The position numbers and the translations under genes were made by a program. Below the pieces are notes generated by a model that worked only from the letters and a program-made list of their open reading frames with translations, did no database searches and had not been told where the DNA came from. From contig NC_077233.1 in assembly GCF_027887165.1 (NCBI RefSeq), positions 218,160,517 through 218,224,516 on the forward strand: 64,000 nt of DNA. Direction: 5' to 3'. The stretch comes from Monodelphis domestica. Lineage: Eukaryota > Chordata > Mammalia > Didelphimorphia > Didelphidae. This document shows positions 54,601 through 64,000 of this stretch, in pieces; position 1 is the stretch's first letter; every line of letters begins with the position of its first letter.

Positions 54601-55384
54601 ATCTTGGGCATTAGTCCCACAAAATGGCTCTGAAAATTTGGAAAACAACCAAACCACTAATCTCTTTGTACAATGAGTATTTTTAAATCTGCTATTATTT
54701 ATACTCACCTGTCCACACTCAGCAATTTGGCTTAGTGATGGACAAGACTAGAAATGGAGCTTTGGAGAATGTGGGCCATCTGTTAATGCAATAAATATTT
54801 ATTCAGCTCCTACATTTATAAGATATTGCCATAGCCCTATAAGAGATGCCAAGATAAATGGCTGTGATTTGGATGGAGCACCTTACCATTTAATAGGGAG
54901 GAGAAGCAGGTAAACAAATTACTTTAAAGCTATAAAAATACTATATGAATTGTTCGTACAATGAGTAAGTACTATGAGAAGTGAATTTTGAATTGAAAAT
55001 ACCAAAGTTCTTGGTTTTGTTGATTGGAGAACAAAAACACCATTGATAGCCATAGAGGAGAGGAGAATTTATGATGGCTTTGGTTTTGGAAACACTGAGT
55101 TTGAGAAGGAAAAGCCTCTAGTCAGAGAGAGCCAAAGTATAGTTGAAGATGCAGATTTAGAGCTCAGAAGAGAGAGCAGTTCCTGAAGCTACCTATGTAG
55201 AAAATGTGGTTGAAACTGTGGTATTGGGATGAGATCTCTAAAATGTAGATAGATAAGAGCTGACAAAAGAGAGAACAGAGCTTGAGGAAAGCCCCACCTT
55301 TTGTGGATAAAGGAATGAGAAAACCAGCAAAGAAGACTTTGGATTTTGTCTACTGAGGAGAAAAAAAAATGACCTTTTTTCTAT
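54601..55384. other. Unrecognised, with a short antisense L2-like piece
   Basis: About 54,790-54,900 (AATAAATATTTATTCAGC, TATAAGATATTGCCATAG) may be another antisense L2 3' end. The rest is unidentified. Confidence 0.4.
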
Positions 55385-55625
55385 TTGGGGTAGCCAGATG
55401 GCCCAATGGAGAGAGTGCTGAGTCTAGAGTCATAAAGATGAGAGTTCAAATCTAGCCTCAGACCCTTACCAACTGTGACCATGAGCAAATCACTTAACCT
55501 GCATGGGGATAATAATAGTACCTATTTCGCAGGGTAGTTGTGAGAATCAACTGAGTTAATATTTGTAAAGAGCTTAGCATAGGTCTTGGCACATAGTAGG
55601 CACTTAATAAATGCTTGTTTTCTTC
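55385..55625 (+). mobile_element. CORE-SINE with L2-like tail, sense
   Basis: CAATGGAGAGAGTGCTGAG, GAGTTCAAATCTAGCCTCAG, CAAATCACTTAACCTGC, GTTGTGAGAATCAACTGAG and the end GGCACATAGTAGGCACTTAA. Confidence 0.8.
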
Positions 55626-55739
55626 CTACAATATCAATGGAAATCACCGCCAGAGAAAAAGCTGTTGGAGTCAGATGCAGATCAAAGCATACTCTCTTCC
55701 ACATTAGTTTATTTATGGTTTTGTTTTGGTTTTGTATGA

Positions 55740-55935
55740 ATTTTCTCTTATAGCAATGAGCAATATGGAAGTATGTTTTGCATGATAATATAACTCAGAT
55801 CAAATGACTTACCAGCTCTGAGAAGAGTGGGGGAAGGAAGGAAGGGAGACAATTTGTATCTTAAAATTTTGGAAAACATGTTGAAAATTACTATGACATG
55901 TAATTGGGAAAATAAAATGTCTGAATTAAAAAACC
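55740..55935 (+). mobile_element. LINE-1 3' UTR fragment, sense
   Basis: GTATGTTTTGCATGATAATA, CAGATCAAATGACTTACCAG, a GGAAGGAAGGAAGGGAG tract, ACATGTAATTGGGAAAATAA and an A-rich tail. Same L1 subfamily 3' UTR as 16,256-16,458. Confidence 0.68.
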
Positions 55936-56124
55936 AATGGAAGCCAATTGCTACAATTCATAGGAAGAGTGCACTGTCTTGTTTGTTTTTTTAAAGATAA
56001 AGCAAACATTTGGTAAAAAGTGAAGTAGGAGAACCATTTTGTAAAAGTAGATGTTCTGCTTCAAAGTGGTGGCACCTGCCCAAGTAGAAACTCTTGTTAA
56101 CTGAGTTTATCCCCTTTGATGTCT

Positions 56125-56515
56125 GTTGTTGTTTACTCTTTTTCAGTTCTGTCTGACTCTTCGTTACCCCATTTGAGGTTTTCTTGGCAAAGATATGGGA
56201 GTGGTTGATCAATTCCTTCTTTTTTTTTTAAACCCTTACCTTCCATCTTAGAATTAATACTATGCATTAGTTCCCAGGCAGAAGAGAGGTCAGGGCTAGA
56301 GAATGGTGATTAGTCCAGGATCACACAGTTAGGAAATGTCTGAGGTCCATGAACCCAGGAACTTCCCATCTCTAGACCAGGCTCTCTATCCACTGAGCCA
56401 CCTACCTGTCCCTTAACCATTTCCTTCTCCATTTTTTTTGACAGATGAGAAAACTGTGGTGAATAAAATTAAGTGACTTGCCCAGGGTCACATGGCTAGT
56501 AAATATATGAGGCTT
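56125..56515 (-). mobile_element. SINE B, antisense, interrupted by SINE A
   Basis: 56,125-56,220 (GTTCTGTCTGACTCTTCG, GAGGTTTTCTTGGCAAAG) resumes at 56,414-56,515 (CCATTTCCTTCTCCATT, GAGAAAACTGTGG, CCCAGGGTCACATGGC). Confidence 0.85.
56221..56413 (-). mobile_element. SINE A, antisense, nested in SINE B
   Basis: T-rich tail, CTTACCTTCCATCTTAGAAT, TCCAGGATCACACAGTTAGG, CTATCCACTGAGCCACC. Shows SINE A activity after this SINE B was in place. Confidence 0.88.
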
Positions 56516-56799
56516 TTGTTGTAACTGTATTCAAATGTGATGTGAAATATTCTTAATGATAGTAGATAATAATAGAATTTCAAAATATTATAAAAATGCA
56601 TTTGCTCAATTTCCTGTAAAATGAAGGAGTCAAATTAGATCCTTTGTAAGATCCTTACCAGCTCTAACAACCTACAAGTCTATTAGTCTATGATTTTTAA
56701 AAAATATTTTATATTTTGAGTTCAAGAGACCTTCCTGTCTCATCTTACCTAGTATCCAAGCAGCACATCATTGTCAGGTCTCTGGGTAGGTTTTTGTTT

Positions 56800-57033
56800 T
56801 TGTTATTTAGTTGTTATAGTTATGTCCAACTCTCCATGAACTCATGTGGGATTTTCTTGGTAAAGATACTGGAGTGGTTTGACATTTTTTTCTGCAACTC
56901 ATTTCACAGATAAGGAAACTGAGGCATACAGGGTGAAGTGATTTGCCCAGGATTGCACAGCTTGTAAATATCTCAGTACAGATTTAAACTGAGGAAGATG
57001 AGACCTGGCACTCTATCCACTGTGCCATCTAAC
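56800..57033 (-). mobile_element. SINE B, antisense
   Basis: TATGTCCAACTCTCCATGAA, GGGATTTTCTTGGTAAAGAT, AAACTGAGGCATACAGGG, GATTTGCCCAGGATTGC, CTATCCACTGTGCC. Confidence 0.86.
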
Positions 57034-57061
57034 TTGGCATAGCATAAAAATACTAGACTTG

Positions 57062-57232
57062 GGATCTGGAAACCTATGATGTTCCCATCTTTAGCAAGGG
57101 TTAGTGGAGTGAGGTTAAATAATTTGCCCAGGGCCACCTAGCTAGGAAATGTTTTAGGTCACATTTGAACCCACATCCTCCCAATTCCAGGCCTAGTGTT
57201 ATATCCATTGTGCAACCTAGCTGCCCCTCTCA
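57062..57232 (-). mobile_element. SINE A-like, antisense, old
   Basis: GAGGTTAAATAATTTGCCC, AGGGCCACCTAGCTAGG, CACATTTGAACCCACATCC, CATTGTGCAACCTAGCTGCC. Confidence 0.7.
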
Positions 57233-57354
57233 TTGTTTGATACTTATTTGAGGTGTGGCCAAAAGCAAGTCACCAAGCCTTCATTCTCTTATCGCTTTTA
57301 AAAAAATACTTTAAAATTTTTAAATTTAATTGTTAAATTTACATTTGAAATTTG

Positions 57355-57520
57355 AATTTAAATTTTTTTTATTATAAAGATATTTTATTTTACCAATTTC
57401 ATTTAATAATAATTTTTTCAAAGTTACAGAATCCAAATTGTCGCCCTCCCTTCCTCTCTGCCCCCTCCTGGAGCAGGCAAGCAACTGGATCTGGGTTTTA
57501 TGTGTACTATCAAGCAAGTG
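57355..57520 (-). mobile_element. LINE-1 3' end, antisense, very short
   Basis: TTTCAAAGTTACAGAATCC, CCCTTCCTCTCTGCCCCC, AACTGGATCTGGGTTTTATG. Confidence 0.68.
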
Positions 57521-57567
57521 AGTTCTCTTCTCTCTAATGAGAATGTCTGCACAATATGTCTAGACTT

Positions 57568-57833
57568 ACAACTGAAAAGAAGCTTAGAGGTCATCTATTC
57601 CAGCCTCCTCTTGGAGATACCGAGGGCCAGACACAGATCATATCTAGCAGTGCCAACCACAAACCATGTCTCTATACTTACAGGGGCCCACATGGAAATC
57701 TTATCTCCCTAAAGATAAGCTGAAGAAACTGACCCTTCAGAGAGATTAAGGAACTTGTCCATTCATTCACACAACTAGTCAGGGACAGATCTAGGATTTG
57801 AATAAAGGTATATTGGCTCCAGAATCTAATGTT
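57568..57833 (-). mobile_element. MIR-type SINE, antisense
   Basis: AAGCTTAGAGGTCATCTATT, AAGAAACTGACCCTTCAGAG, CACACAACTAGTCAGGGAC, TAGGATTTGAATAAAGG, with extra sequence in the middle. Confidence 0.6.
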
Positions 57834-58045
57834 CTTTTTTTTTTTTAAACCCTTACCTTCCATCTTAGAATTAATTCTAAAATAGAAGATTTGTCATGGC
57901 TAGGGAATTGGGGTTAATGACTTTCCCAGGGTCACACAACTAGGAAGTGTCTGAGGCTAGATTTGAACCCAGGTTATCCTGACTCAAGGCCAGATTTTAA
58001 TCTAGATCCTCCTGCCTCTAGACCTGGCCTATCTAGCTGCCCCTA
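57834..58045 (-). mobile_element. SINE A, antisense, with internal extra ~30 bp
   Basis: T12 tail, CCTTACCTTCCATCTTAG, CCCAGGGTCACACAACTAGG, GATTTGAACCCAGGTTATCC, then an apparent partial repeat of that area (TTTTAATCTAGATCCTCC) before CTATCTAGCTGCCCC. Confidence 0.83.
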
Positions 58046-58193
58046 AAATCCAGTTTTCTTTACCAAGACATAAAACATACAAATAATCTCATACCAAGAT
58101 TTACTAAATTTAAGTCAGTATGAATCTAAATCTTTTTAATTTAAATTTTTTAAAAATTTTAATGAGCATTTGTAAGCTTTACTAAATCCCAAG

Positions 58194-58433
58194 GTGTCAC
58201 AGGGAATGGAGTGCTAAGCCTAGAGTCAGGAAGATTCATCTTCCTGAGTTCAAATTTGACTCAAACTAGTGTCTGTGCGACGCTGAGAAAGTCACTTAAC
58301 TCTGCCTCAGTTTCCTCATCTGTAAAATGAGCTAGAGAAGGAAAATGACAAAACATTCCAGTGTCTGTGCCAAGAAAACCCCACAAGCAGTCACCAAAAG
58401 TTGGACATGGTTGAAATGACTGAACAATAAATC
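58194..58433 (+). mobile_element. SINE B, sense
   Basis: GGAGTGCTAAGCCTAGAGTC, CTGCCTCAGTTTCCTCATC, GCTAGAGAAGGAAAATGAC, TGCCAAGAAAACCCCAC, TTGAAATGACTGAACAATAA. Confidence 0.9.
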
Positions 58434-58495
58434 AATTCCCACTTCTGCTACTTACTGTGTCACCTATAAAACGAGGGAATTCGAATAGCTGATTT

Positions 58496-58703
58496 CTTTA
58501 TTTTTTTAAACCCTTACCTTCCATCTTGGAATCAATACTGTGTATTGGCTCTTAGGCAGAAGAATGGTAAGAGCTAGGCAATGGGGGCTAAGTGACTTGC
58601 CCAAGGTCACACAGCTGGGAAGTGTCTGAGGTCAGATTTGAACCTAGGACCTCCCATCTCTAGGCCTGGCTCTCAATCCACTGAGCTACCCAGTTGCCCC
58701 CTC
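58496..58703 (-). mobile_element. SINE A, antisense, near consensus, TSD TAGCTGATTTCT
   Basis: CTTACCTTCCATCTTGGAAT, GGGCTAAGTGACTTGCCC, TTTGAACCTAGGACCTCCC, GAGCTACCCAGTTGCCCC. TAGCTGATTTCT occurs on both sides (about 58,486 and 58,708), supporting an intact insertion. Confidence 0.93.
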
Positions 58704-58734
58704 AAGTAGCTGATTTCTAAGGTCCTTCTAAGTT

Positions 58735-58925
58735 CTTTTTTTAAAAAGAATTTTACCTTTCTTTTTTAGAATCAATATTCTGTATTAGTTCCAAGGCAGA
58801 AGAGTGGTAAGAGCTAGGCAAAGGGGGTGAAGAAAAAGACAAATCATTCCAGTATCTTTACCAAGAAAACCCAAAATAGGGTCATGAAGAGTTAGACAGG
58901 ATTGAAATGACCAAACAAAACCAAC
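58735..58925. mobile_element. SINE A (antisense half) fused to SINE B (sense half)
   Basis: 58,735-58,831 is the tail half of antisense SINE A (TTCCAAGGCAGAAGAGTGG, AAGAGCTAGGCAAAGGGGGT). It passes directly into the 3' half of sense SINE B (CATTCCAGTATCTTTACC, AAGAAAACCCAAAATAGGG, TTGAAATGACCAAAC). Both lack their tRNA-like heads. Confidence 0.75.
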
Positions 58926-58934
58926 AATATAGCT

Positions 58935-59036
58935 GTTAGAGGCAACTAGATACTTCACTGGGCCTGGAGTCAGGAAGATCTGGGTTCAAATCTGACCTTA
59001 GACACTTACAAGGCTGGGTGACCTTATGCAAGTTTC
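58935..59036 (+). mobile_element. SINE, sense, 3'-truncated
   Basis: GGGCCTGGAGTCAGGAAGAT, GGTTCAAATCTGACCTTAG, then it ends at ATGCAAGTTTC. Confidence 0.8.
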
Positions 59037-59070
59037 ATTATGAAATTTCAAGTGAGAATACTCAGAGAAA

Positions 59071-59830
59071 TCATGGTAGCTGTAGCAGTCCACCCATAGC
59101 TATGGGCAAGGGAAACAGTTAGTATGGACAGATTATCTTAGAAGAGAGCATGCTCAGTCTTGAGCATGCTCACTCTTGCGCTTAGCTAGGAAAGCCTCTG
59201 ACCCTTGACCCCAGCTTCCCCCATGTTAGGCGGGAAAACAGGTTTCTTTGTGCTCACCTGGCTAAGAGAAACCACACCTATACCTTGTCCTTAATGATTG
59301 ATAATCATCCCTATGTATCATGTATATTTGCATATCAAAGACATTAAAAGCAGCCACAGCAAGCTCCGCCTTCTCTCTTCCTCTTGGAGCTCAGCTCCCA
59401 CTGATGTCTGTCCTTGCTGGAGCTTGGCCTCCAAGCTCCATCTTTAATTCCGTTCCTTCTCTATCTCTCTCACCTGGGACCTGGCCTTCGGCCAGGCACT
59501 TTCTTTTCTCTATCATCTCTCTGACCTGTGTGGTATTAAGTTTGGATCTTTGGATGGGTACAAGCCTTCTGAGTAGTCCACTGATGGGAGTTTTGCTGTG
59601 GCTCATTGATAATTAATAAGGCCTGCATTTCTGACTCATTCCTGCCACCTCATATCTCTAATTTGGCTCCGCCACCCCCCTCGCAGTATCCAAAACTTCT
59701 ATCCTTCCTCTATCTTCCTACCTTAAAGCTTCTCCCGCCTCGGGAAGCTTTAGTAGCCATTACCTTTTATTCCCAATAATAAGGCCATGGTGTTATTCTG
59801 AAGATCACTTGAGTTCTATAAATATTATAT
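59071..59830 (+). mobile_element. LTR-like block, possibly class II ERV
   Basis: TGTAGCAGTCCACCC start, GCATGCTCAGTCTTGAGC palindromic motif repeats (about 59,147-59,175), a TATA-like ACATTAAAAGCAGCC near 59,340, a CT-rich leader, and AATAATAAGG near 59,775. The GC/CT-rich composition differs from its neighbours. Borders and TSD could not be fixed. Confidence 0.4.
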
Positions 59831-60139
59831 TTTTGGTGGATCATGAAATGCAAAATTGAGATGCACAGGGTAAGAGTTGATGATGAGAAATTATTCTGTA
59901 GCTTTGGATATGTCTCTTTAAGCAGAAACATTTACATTTCAAAGGAATATACTAAGTGCCACCCCTATTCTCAGGTTTCCTCTTTACCAGTCATGAGCTT
60001 ACTATAGGATATCTTTAATTGGATCATATCCTCTTTCAAAACCTGTATTAATAGGAAATCCTTTCATTACAAAGGCTTGCTTATTTAAAATGTGTGAAGC
60101 TTGAAAAACAAACCACAGATGGAAAGGTACAAAAGTAAC
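59831..60139. other. No recognisable feature
   Basis: AT-rich sequence without a nameable repeat or gene. Confidence 0.45.
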
Positions 60140-60507
60140 ACCCTAGATCATATATCTAGGGCTAGAAGGGACCTCAAAAGCCAACTCATCTAAGCTCTTT
60201 ATTTTACAAATGAGGAAACTGAACTATAGGGTGGTTAAGTAAGTCTCAGAGACAGGATTTGAACATAGATCCTCTGACTCTAGAGCCAGTGCTCTTTCTG
60301 CACTAATGTAAATTAAAAAAAAAAAACCCAACACCTTATCTTCTCTCTTAGAGTCAATTCTAAGTAGCAGTTCCAAGGCAAAAGAAAGGTAAAGTGTTAA
60401 GTGACTTGTCCAGAGTCACATAGCTAGAAAGTGTCTGAGTTCACATTTGAACCCAGAACCTCCCTTCTCTAGGCCTGGTTCTATCCACTGAGCCACCCAG
60501 CTGCCCC
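60140..60507 (-). mobile_element. MIR-type SINE then SINE A, both antisense
   Basis: 60,140-60,300: GGGCTAGAAGGGACCTC, TTACAAATGAGGAAACTG, GGATTTGAACATAGATCC. 60,312-60,507: A-rich start, CTTATCTTCTCTCTTAGAGT, GTTAAGTGACTTGTCCAGAG, ACATTTGAACCCAGAACC, GAGCCACCCAGCTGCCCC. Confidence 0.8.
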
Positions 60508-60867
60508 TTCTCTGATGTCATATCACAATCAAATAATACCAAACAGAATCCACTGATGATTTTCATTAACAAAATACTTAAACATTTTGAAAGTTAGATG
60601 ACAAAAATGGACCTTTTAAAGATATACAAGCATGTAAGGTCATTATAATGATGAATCTAGACTCTGAAGAAGAGATCAGCTAAGGTAGCCCCCTTCCTTC
60701 TGTGAGTGAAAAATCCCCTGCCCCCTTCTATGAGGATTAGATTTTAGTGTTAGCTGTAGTCTTTAGATAATCATTGCAATTCTAAGAGAGTTAAATAAAG
60801 GTAGTCTAAATGATGATCTTAGTAGGCCTTTTAGGATTATTTTAGTATAAGGTTTTTTTCTTCATTT
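60508..60867. other. No recognisable feature
   Basis: About 360 bp of unidentified sequence before the right-hand LINE-1. Confidence 0.45.
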
Positions 60868-63800
60868 GAATAAGTTTATTTAGTCAATTTAGAACATTAT
60901 TACTTGGTCACAATAATCACATTATTTCCCTCCTTCCCCTCCACCCATTCTTCCCGCAGCCAAAACACAATTTCATTGGGTATTACACATGTCCTTGATT
61001 CAAACCCATTTCCATGTTGTTGTTTACACTAGGATGTTCATTTGAAGTAGACTTCAACAATTCCCCAACAATATGCCTTCAATCCATGTATTCAAGCAGT
61101 TGTTTTTCTTTGGTGTTTTTACTCCGACAGTGTTTCCTCTGGATGTGGATAGTGGTTTTTTTGGTAGGTTCCTCCAAGTTGTTCAGTATCACTGCATTTC
61201 CACTAATGGAGAAGTCCATTGCATTCGATTGGGCCACAGTGTATCAGTCTCTGTGTACAATGTTTTCCTGGTTCTACTCCTCTCACTCTGCATCAGTTCC
61301 TGGAGATTGTTCCACTCCCCATGGAATTCCTCCACTTTATTATTCTTTTGAGCAAAATAGTATTTTATCACCAACATATACCACAATTTGTTCAGCCATT
61401 CCTCAATTGAGGGGCATTCTCTCATTTTCCAATTTTTTGCCACCACAAAGAGTGCAGCTATGAATATTCTTGTACAAGTCTTTTTCCTGATTATCTCTTT
61501 GGGGTACAAACCCAGCAGTGCTATGGCTGGATTAAAGGGCAGAGACAGTCTTTTATCGCCCTTTGGGCATAGTTCCAAATTGCTCTCCAGAATGGTTGGA
61601 TCAATTCACAACTACACCAGCAATGCATTCATGTCCCAACTTTGCCAAATCCCCTCCAACATTCATTACTTTGGTTTGCTGTAATGTTAGCTAATCTGCT
61701 AGGTGTGAGGTGATACCTCAAAGTTGTTTTGATTTGCATCTCTCTGATTATAAGAGATTTAGAACACCTTTTCATGTGCTTATTAATAGTTTTGATTTCT
61801 TTTTTTTCAATTTTAATATATTATTTTGTATTTATACTGAGCTGTTCTCCAAGGAGCTCACATGTTTTACATACTGGTTTTATTTCTTTAACTGAAAATT
61901 GCCTATTCATGTCCCTTGCCCATTTTTCAATTGGAGAATGGCTTGATTTTTTTTGTACAACTGGTTTAGCGCTTTATAAATTTGAGTAATTAGACCTTTG
62001 TCAGACTTTTTGTAATGAGGATTGTTTCCCAATTTGTTGCTTCCCTTCTAATTTTGGATGCATTTGTTTTGTTTGTACAAAAACTTTTTAATTTGATGTA
62101 ATCAAAATTATTGATTTATATTTTGTGATTTTTTTCTAGCTTTTACTTAGTTTTAAAGTCTTTCCTTTCCCAAAGAGCTGACAAATGTACCATTCTGTGT
62201 TCATCTAATTTGCTTATAATTTCCTTCTTTATGTTCAAGTCATTCACCCACTCTGAGTTTATCTTGGTATAGACTGTGAGATGTTGATCCAAACCTAATC
62301 TCTCCCACACTGTCTTCCAATTTTCCCAGCAGTTTTTATAAAAAAGTGAGTTTAGGTCCCCAAAACTGGGATCTTTGGGTTTATCATAGACTGTCCTACT
62401 GAAGTCATTTACCCCAAGTCTATTCCACTGATCCTCCATTCTGTCTCTTAGGCAGTACCAAATTGTTTTGATAACTACTGCTTTATAGTATAGTTTGAGA
62501 TCTGGGACTTCAAGTCCTCCTTCCTTTGCATTTTTTTTTCATGATTTCCCTGGATATCCTTGATCTTTTGTTCTTCCAAATGAACTTATTTATGTTTTTT
62601 TCTAATTCAGTGAAGAAGTTTTTGGTAGTTCCATGGGTATGGCACTAAATAAGTAAATTAATTTGGGTAGGATTGTCATTTTTATTATGTTAACCCATGA
62701 GCAATCAATGTTTTTTTCCAATTGTTTAAATCTAGTTTTAATTGTGTGGAGAGTGTTTTGTAGTTGTGTTCATATAGTTCCTGTGTTTGTCTCAGCAGAT
62801 AGATTCCTAGATATTTTGTATTGTCTAGGGTGATTTTTGAATGGTATTTCTCTTTCTAATTCTTGCTGCTGAAATTCATTAGAGATATATAGAAATGCTG
62901 ATGACTTATGCGGGTTTATCCTGCAACTTTGCTAAAGTTGTTGATTATTTCTACTAGCTATTTGGTTGATTCTCTAGGATTCTTTAAGTATACCATCATA
63001 TCATCCGCAAAGAGTGACAGCTTGGTCTCCTCATTACCAATTTTAATACCTTAAATTTCTTTTCCTTCTCTAATTGCTACTACTAGTTTTTCTAGTACAA
63101 TGTTAAATAATAGAGGTGATAATGAGCATCCTTGTTTCATTCCTGATCTTATTGGGAAGATGTCTAGTTTATCCCCATTGCATGGTTTCAGATATATACT
63201 GTTTATTATTTTTAGGTAAGGTCCTTCTATTCCGATACTTTCTAGTGTTTTCAATAGGACTGAGTGTTGTATTTTATCAAAGGCTTTTTCTGCATCTATT
63301 GAGCTAGTCATGTGATTTTATGTCAGTTTGCTTGTTGTTGTGGTCAATTATGTGGATGGTTTTCCTAATATTGAACCAGCCCTACATCCCTGGCATAAAT
63401 CCTACTTGATCATGGTGGATGATCCTTCTGATCACTTGCTGGATTCTTTTTGCTAATATCCTATTTAAGATTTTTGCATCTATATTCATTAGGGAGCATG
63501 GTCTATAGTTTTCTTTCTCCATTTTTGACCTGTCTGGCTTTGGGATCAGTATCATGTTTGTGTCGTAAAATGAATTTGGTAGAACTCCTTCTTGGCTTAT
63601 TCTGTCAAATTGTTTATATAATATTGGAATTAGTTGTTCTTTGAATGTTTGATAGAATTCATTTGTGAAACCATCTGAACCTGGGGATTTTTTCTTAGGA
63701 AGTTCTTTGACGGCTTGTTCAATTTTTTTTATGATATGGGGTTATTTAGGTAATTTTTTCTTCCTCTGTTAGTCTAGGCAATTTATATTTTTGTAAGTAT

Positions 63801-64000
63801 TCAACCATTTCACCTAGATTGCCATATTTATTGCCATATAATTGGGCATAGTCGTTTTTAATGATTGCTTTAATTTCCTCTTCATTAGAGGAGAGGTCTC
63901 CCTTTTCATCTTGGATACTGTCAATTTGGTTTGTTTCTTTCCTTTTTTTAATTAGACTAGTACTTTGTCTATTTGTTTTTTCAAAGTACCAGCTTCTAGT
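60868..64000 (-). mobile_element. L1: LINE-1, antisense, 3' 3.1 kb, running off the window
   Basis: The 3' UTR begins near 60,868 (ATAAGTTTATTTAGTC, TTGGTCACAATAATCAC). On the minus strand ORF2 pieces are at 61,189-61,578 ([16 protein letters not shown]), 62,143-62,439 (NSEWVNDLNIKKE) and 63,051-63,311 ([25 protein letters not shown]). The catalytic FADD codons are at about 63,003-63,016, and the PGPDGF-equivalent region is near 63,680. Frameshifts and stops separate the pieces. It is the same general L1 type as 22,407-29,061, with clear divergence. The 5' end is outside the window. Confidence 0.93.
61189..63750 (-). pseudogene. L1 ORF2: LINE-1 ORF2 (reverse transcriptase and C-terminal part), broken
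   Basis: The same order as ORF2 at 24,994-28,720, read on the minus strand: RT fingers/palm (63,750 down to about 62,900), linker (to about 62,140) and the C-terminal region (61,189-61,578). Open frames on the plus strand here (for example 61,014-61,463) are shadows. Confidence 0.88.

Noticed and set aside
61014..61684. Plus-strand frames of 60-149 codons at the right end
   Set aside because: They are antisense shadows of LINE-1 ORF2. The minus-strand reading carries the L1 motifs.

Overview
The window is mammalian nuclear DNA, almost certainly marsupial. It holds dozens of copies of two tRNA-headed SINE families with the typical marsupial text, called here family A (begins GGGCAGCTGGGTAGCTCAG) and family B (carries GTTTCCTCATCTGTAAAATG and GAGAAGGAAATGGC). 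It also holds LINE-1s with a marsupial-type ORF1/ORF2, plus MIR/L2/CR1-L3 relics, a hAT fossil and several LTRs. I cannot fix the species. I found no convincing host protein-coding gene, rRNA or functional tRNA gene. Nearly every long open frame lies in LINE-1, in an ERV remnant, or in the tandem array.

Layout. (1) 1-12,351: a head-to-tail array of eight ~1.54-1.57 kb units, running off the left edge. Each unit is a truncated antisense SINE A, ~870 bp of unrecognised sequence, a second antisense SINE A with an expanded (TA)n tract, and ~270 bp more unrecognised sequence. (2) 12,352-16,008: array flank, then a detached ninth unit (14,001-15,507) followed by a second copy of the same flank. The small-unit array therefore sits inside a larger ~3.14 kb duplication. 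(3) 16,020-22,406: a hAT element riddled with insertions, SINEs, an L2, AT-rich single-copy sequence and a solo LTR with GTAT target-site duplications (TSDs). (4) 22,407-29,061: a full-length LINE-1 on the + strand with a perfect 14-bp TSD, inserted into an older SINE. Both of its ORFs are broken. (5) 29.1-39.6 kb: L1 3' fragments, a CR1/L3 LINE split by a 970-bp LTR, and L2. (6) 39.6-44.4 kb: a gammaretrovirus-like ERV remnant (pol, env, probable 3' LTR) lying between two oppositely oriented copies of an unrecognised ~560-bp retroelement, each with its own TSD. (7) 44.4-60.9 kb: SINE-dense DNA with two LTR-like blocks. (8) 60,868-64,000: a LINE-1 on the - strand, of the same general type as the one in region 4, running off the right edge.

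The most unusual object is the tandem array with its internal history: two unit types, chimeric units switching near the TA tract, junctions inside a SINE, and CpG-bearing Pol III-type B boxes in most units. Second is the ~560-bp TSD-flanked element with a hairpin and no poly(A) tail. All calls come from reading the sequence and remembered family features. No database search was run.
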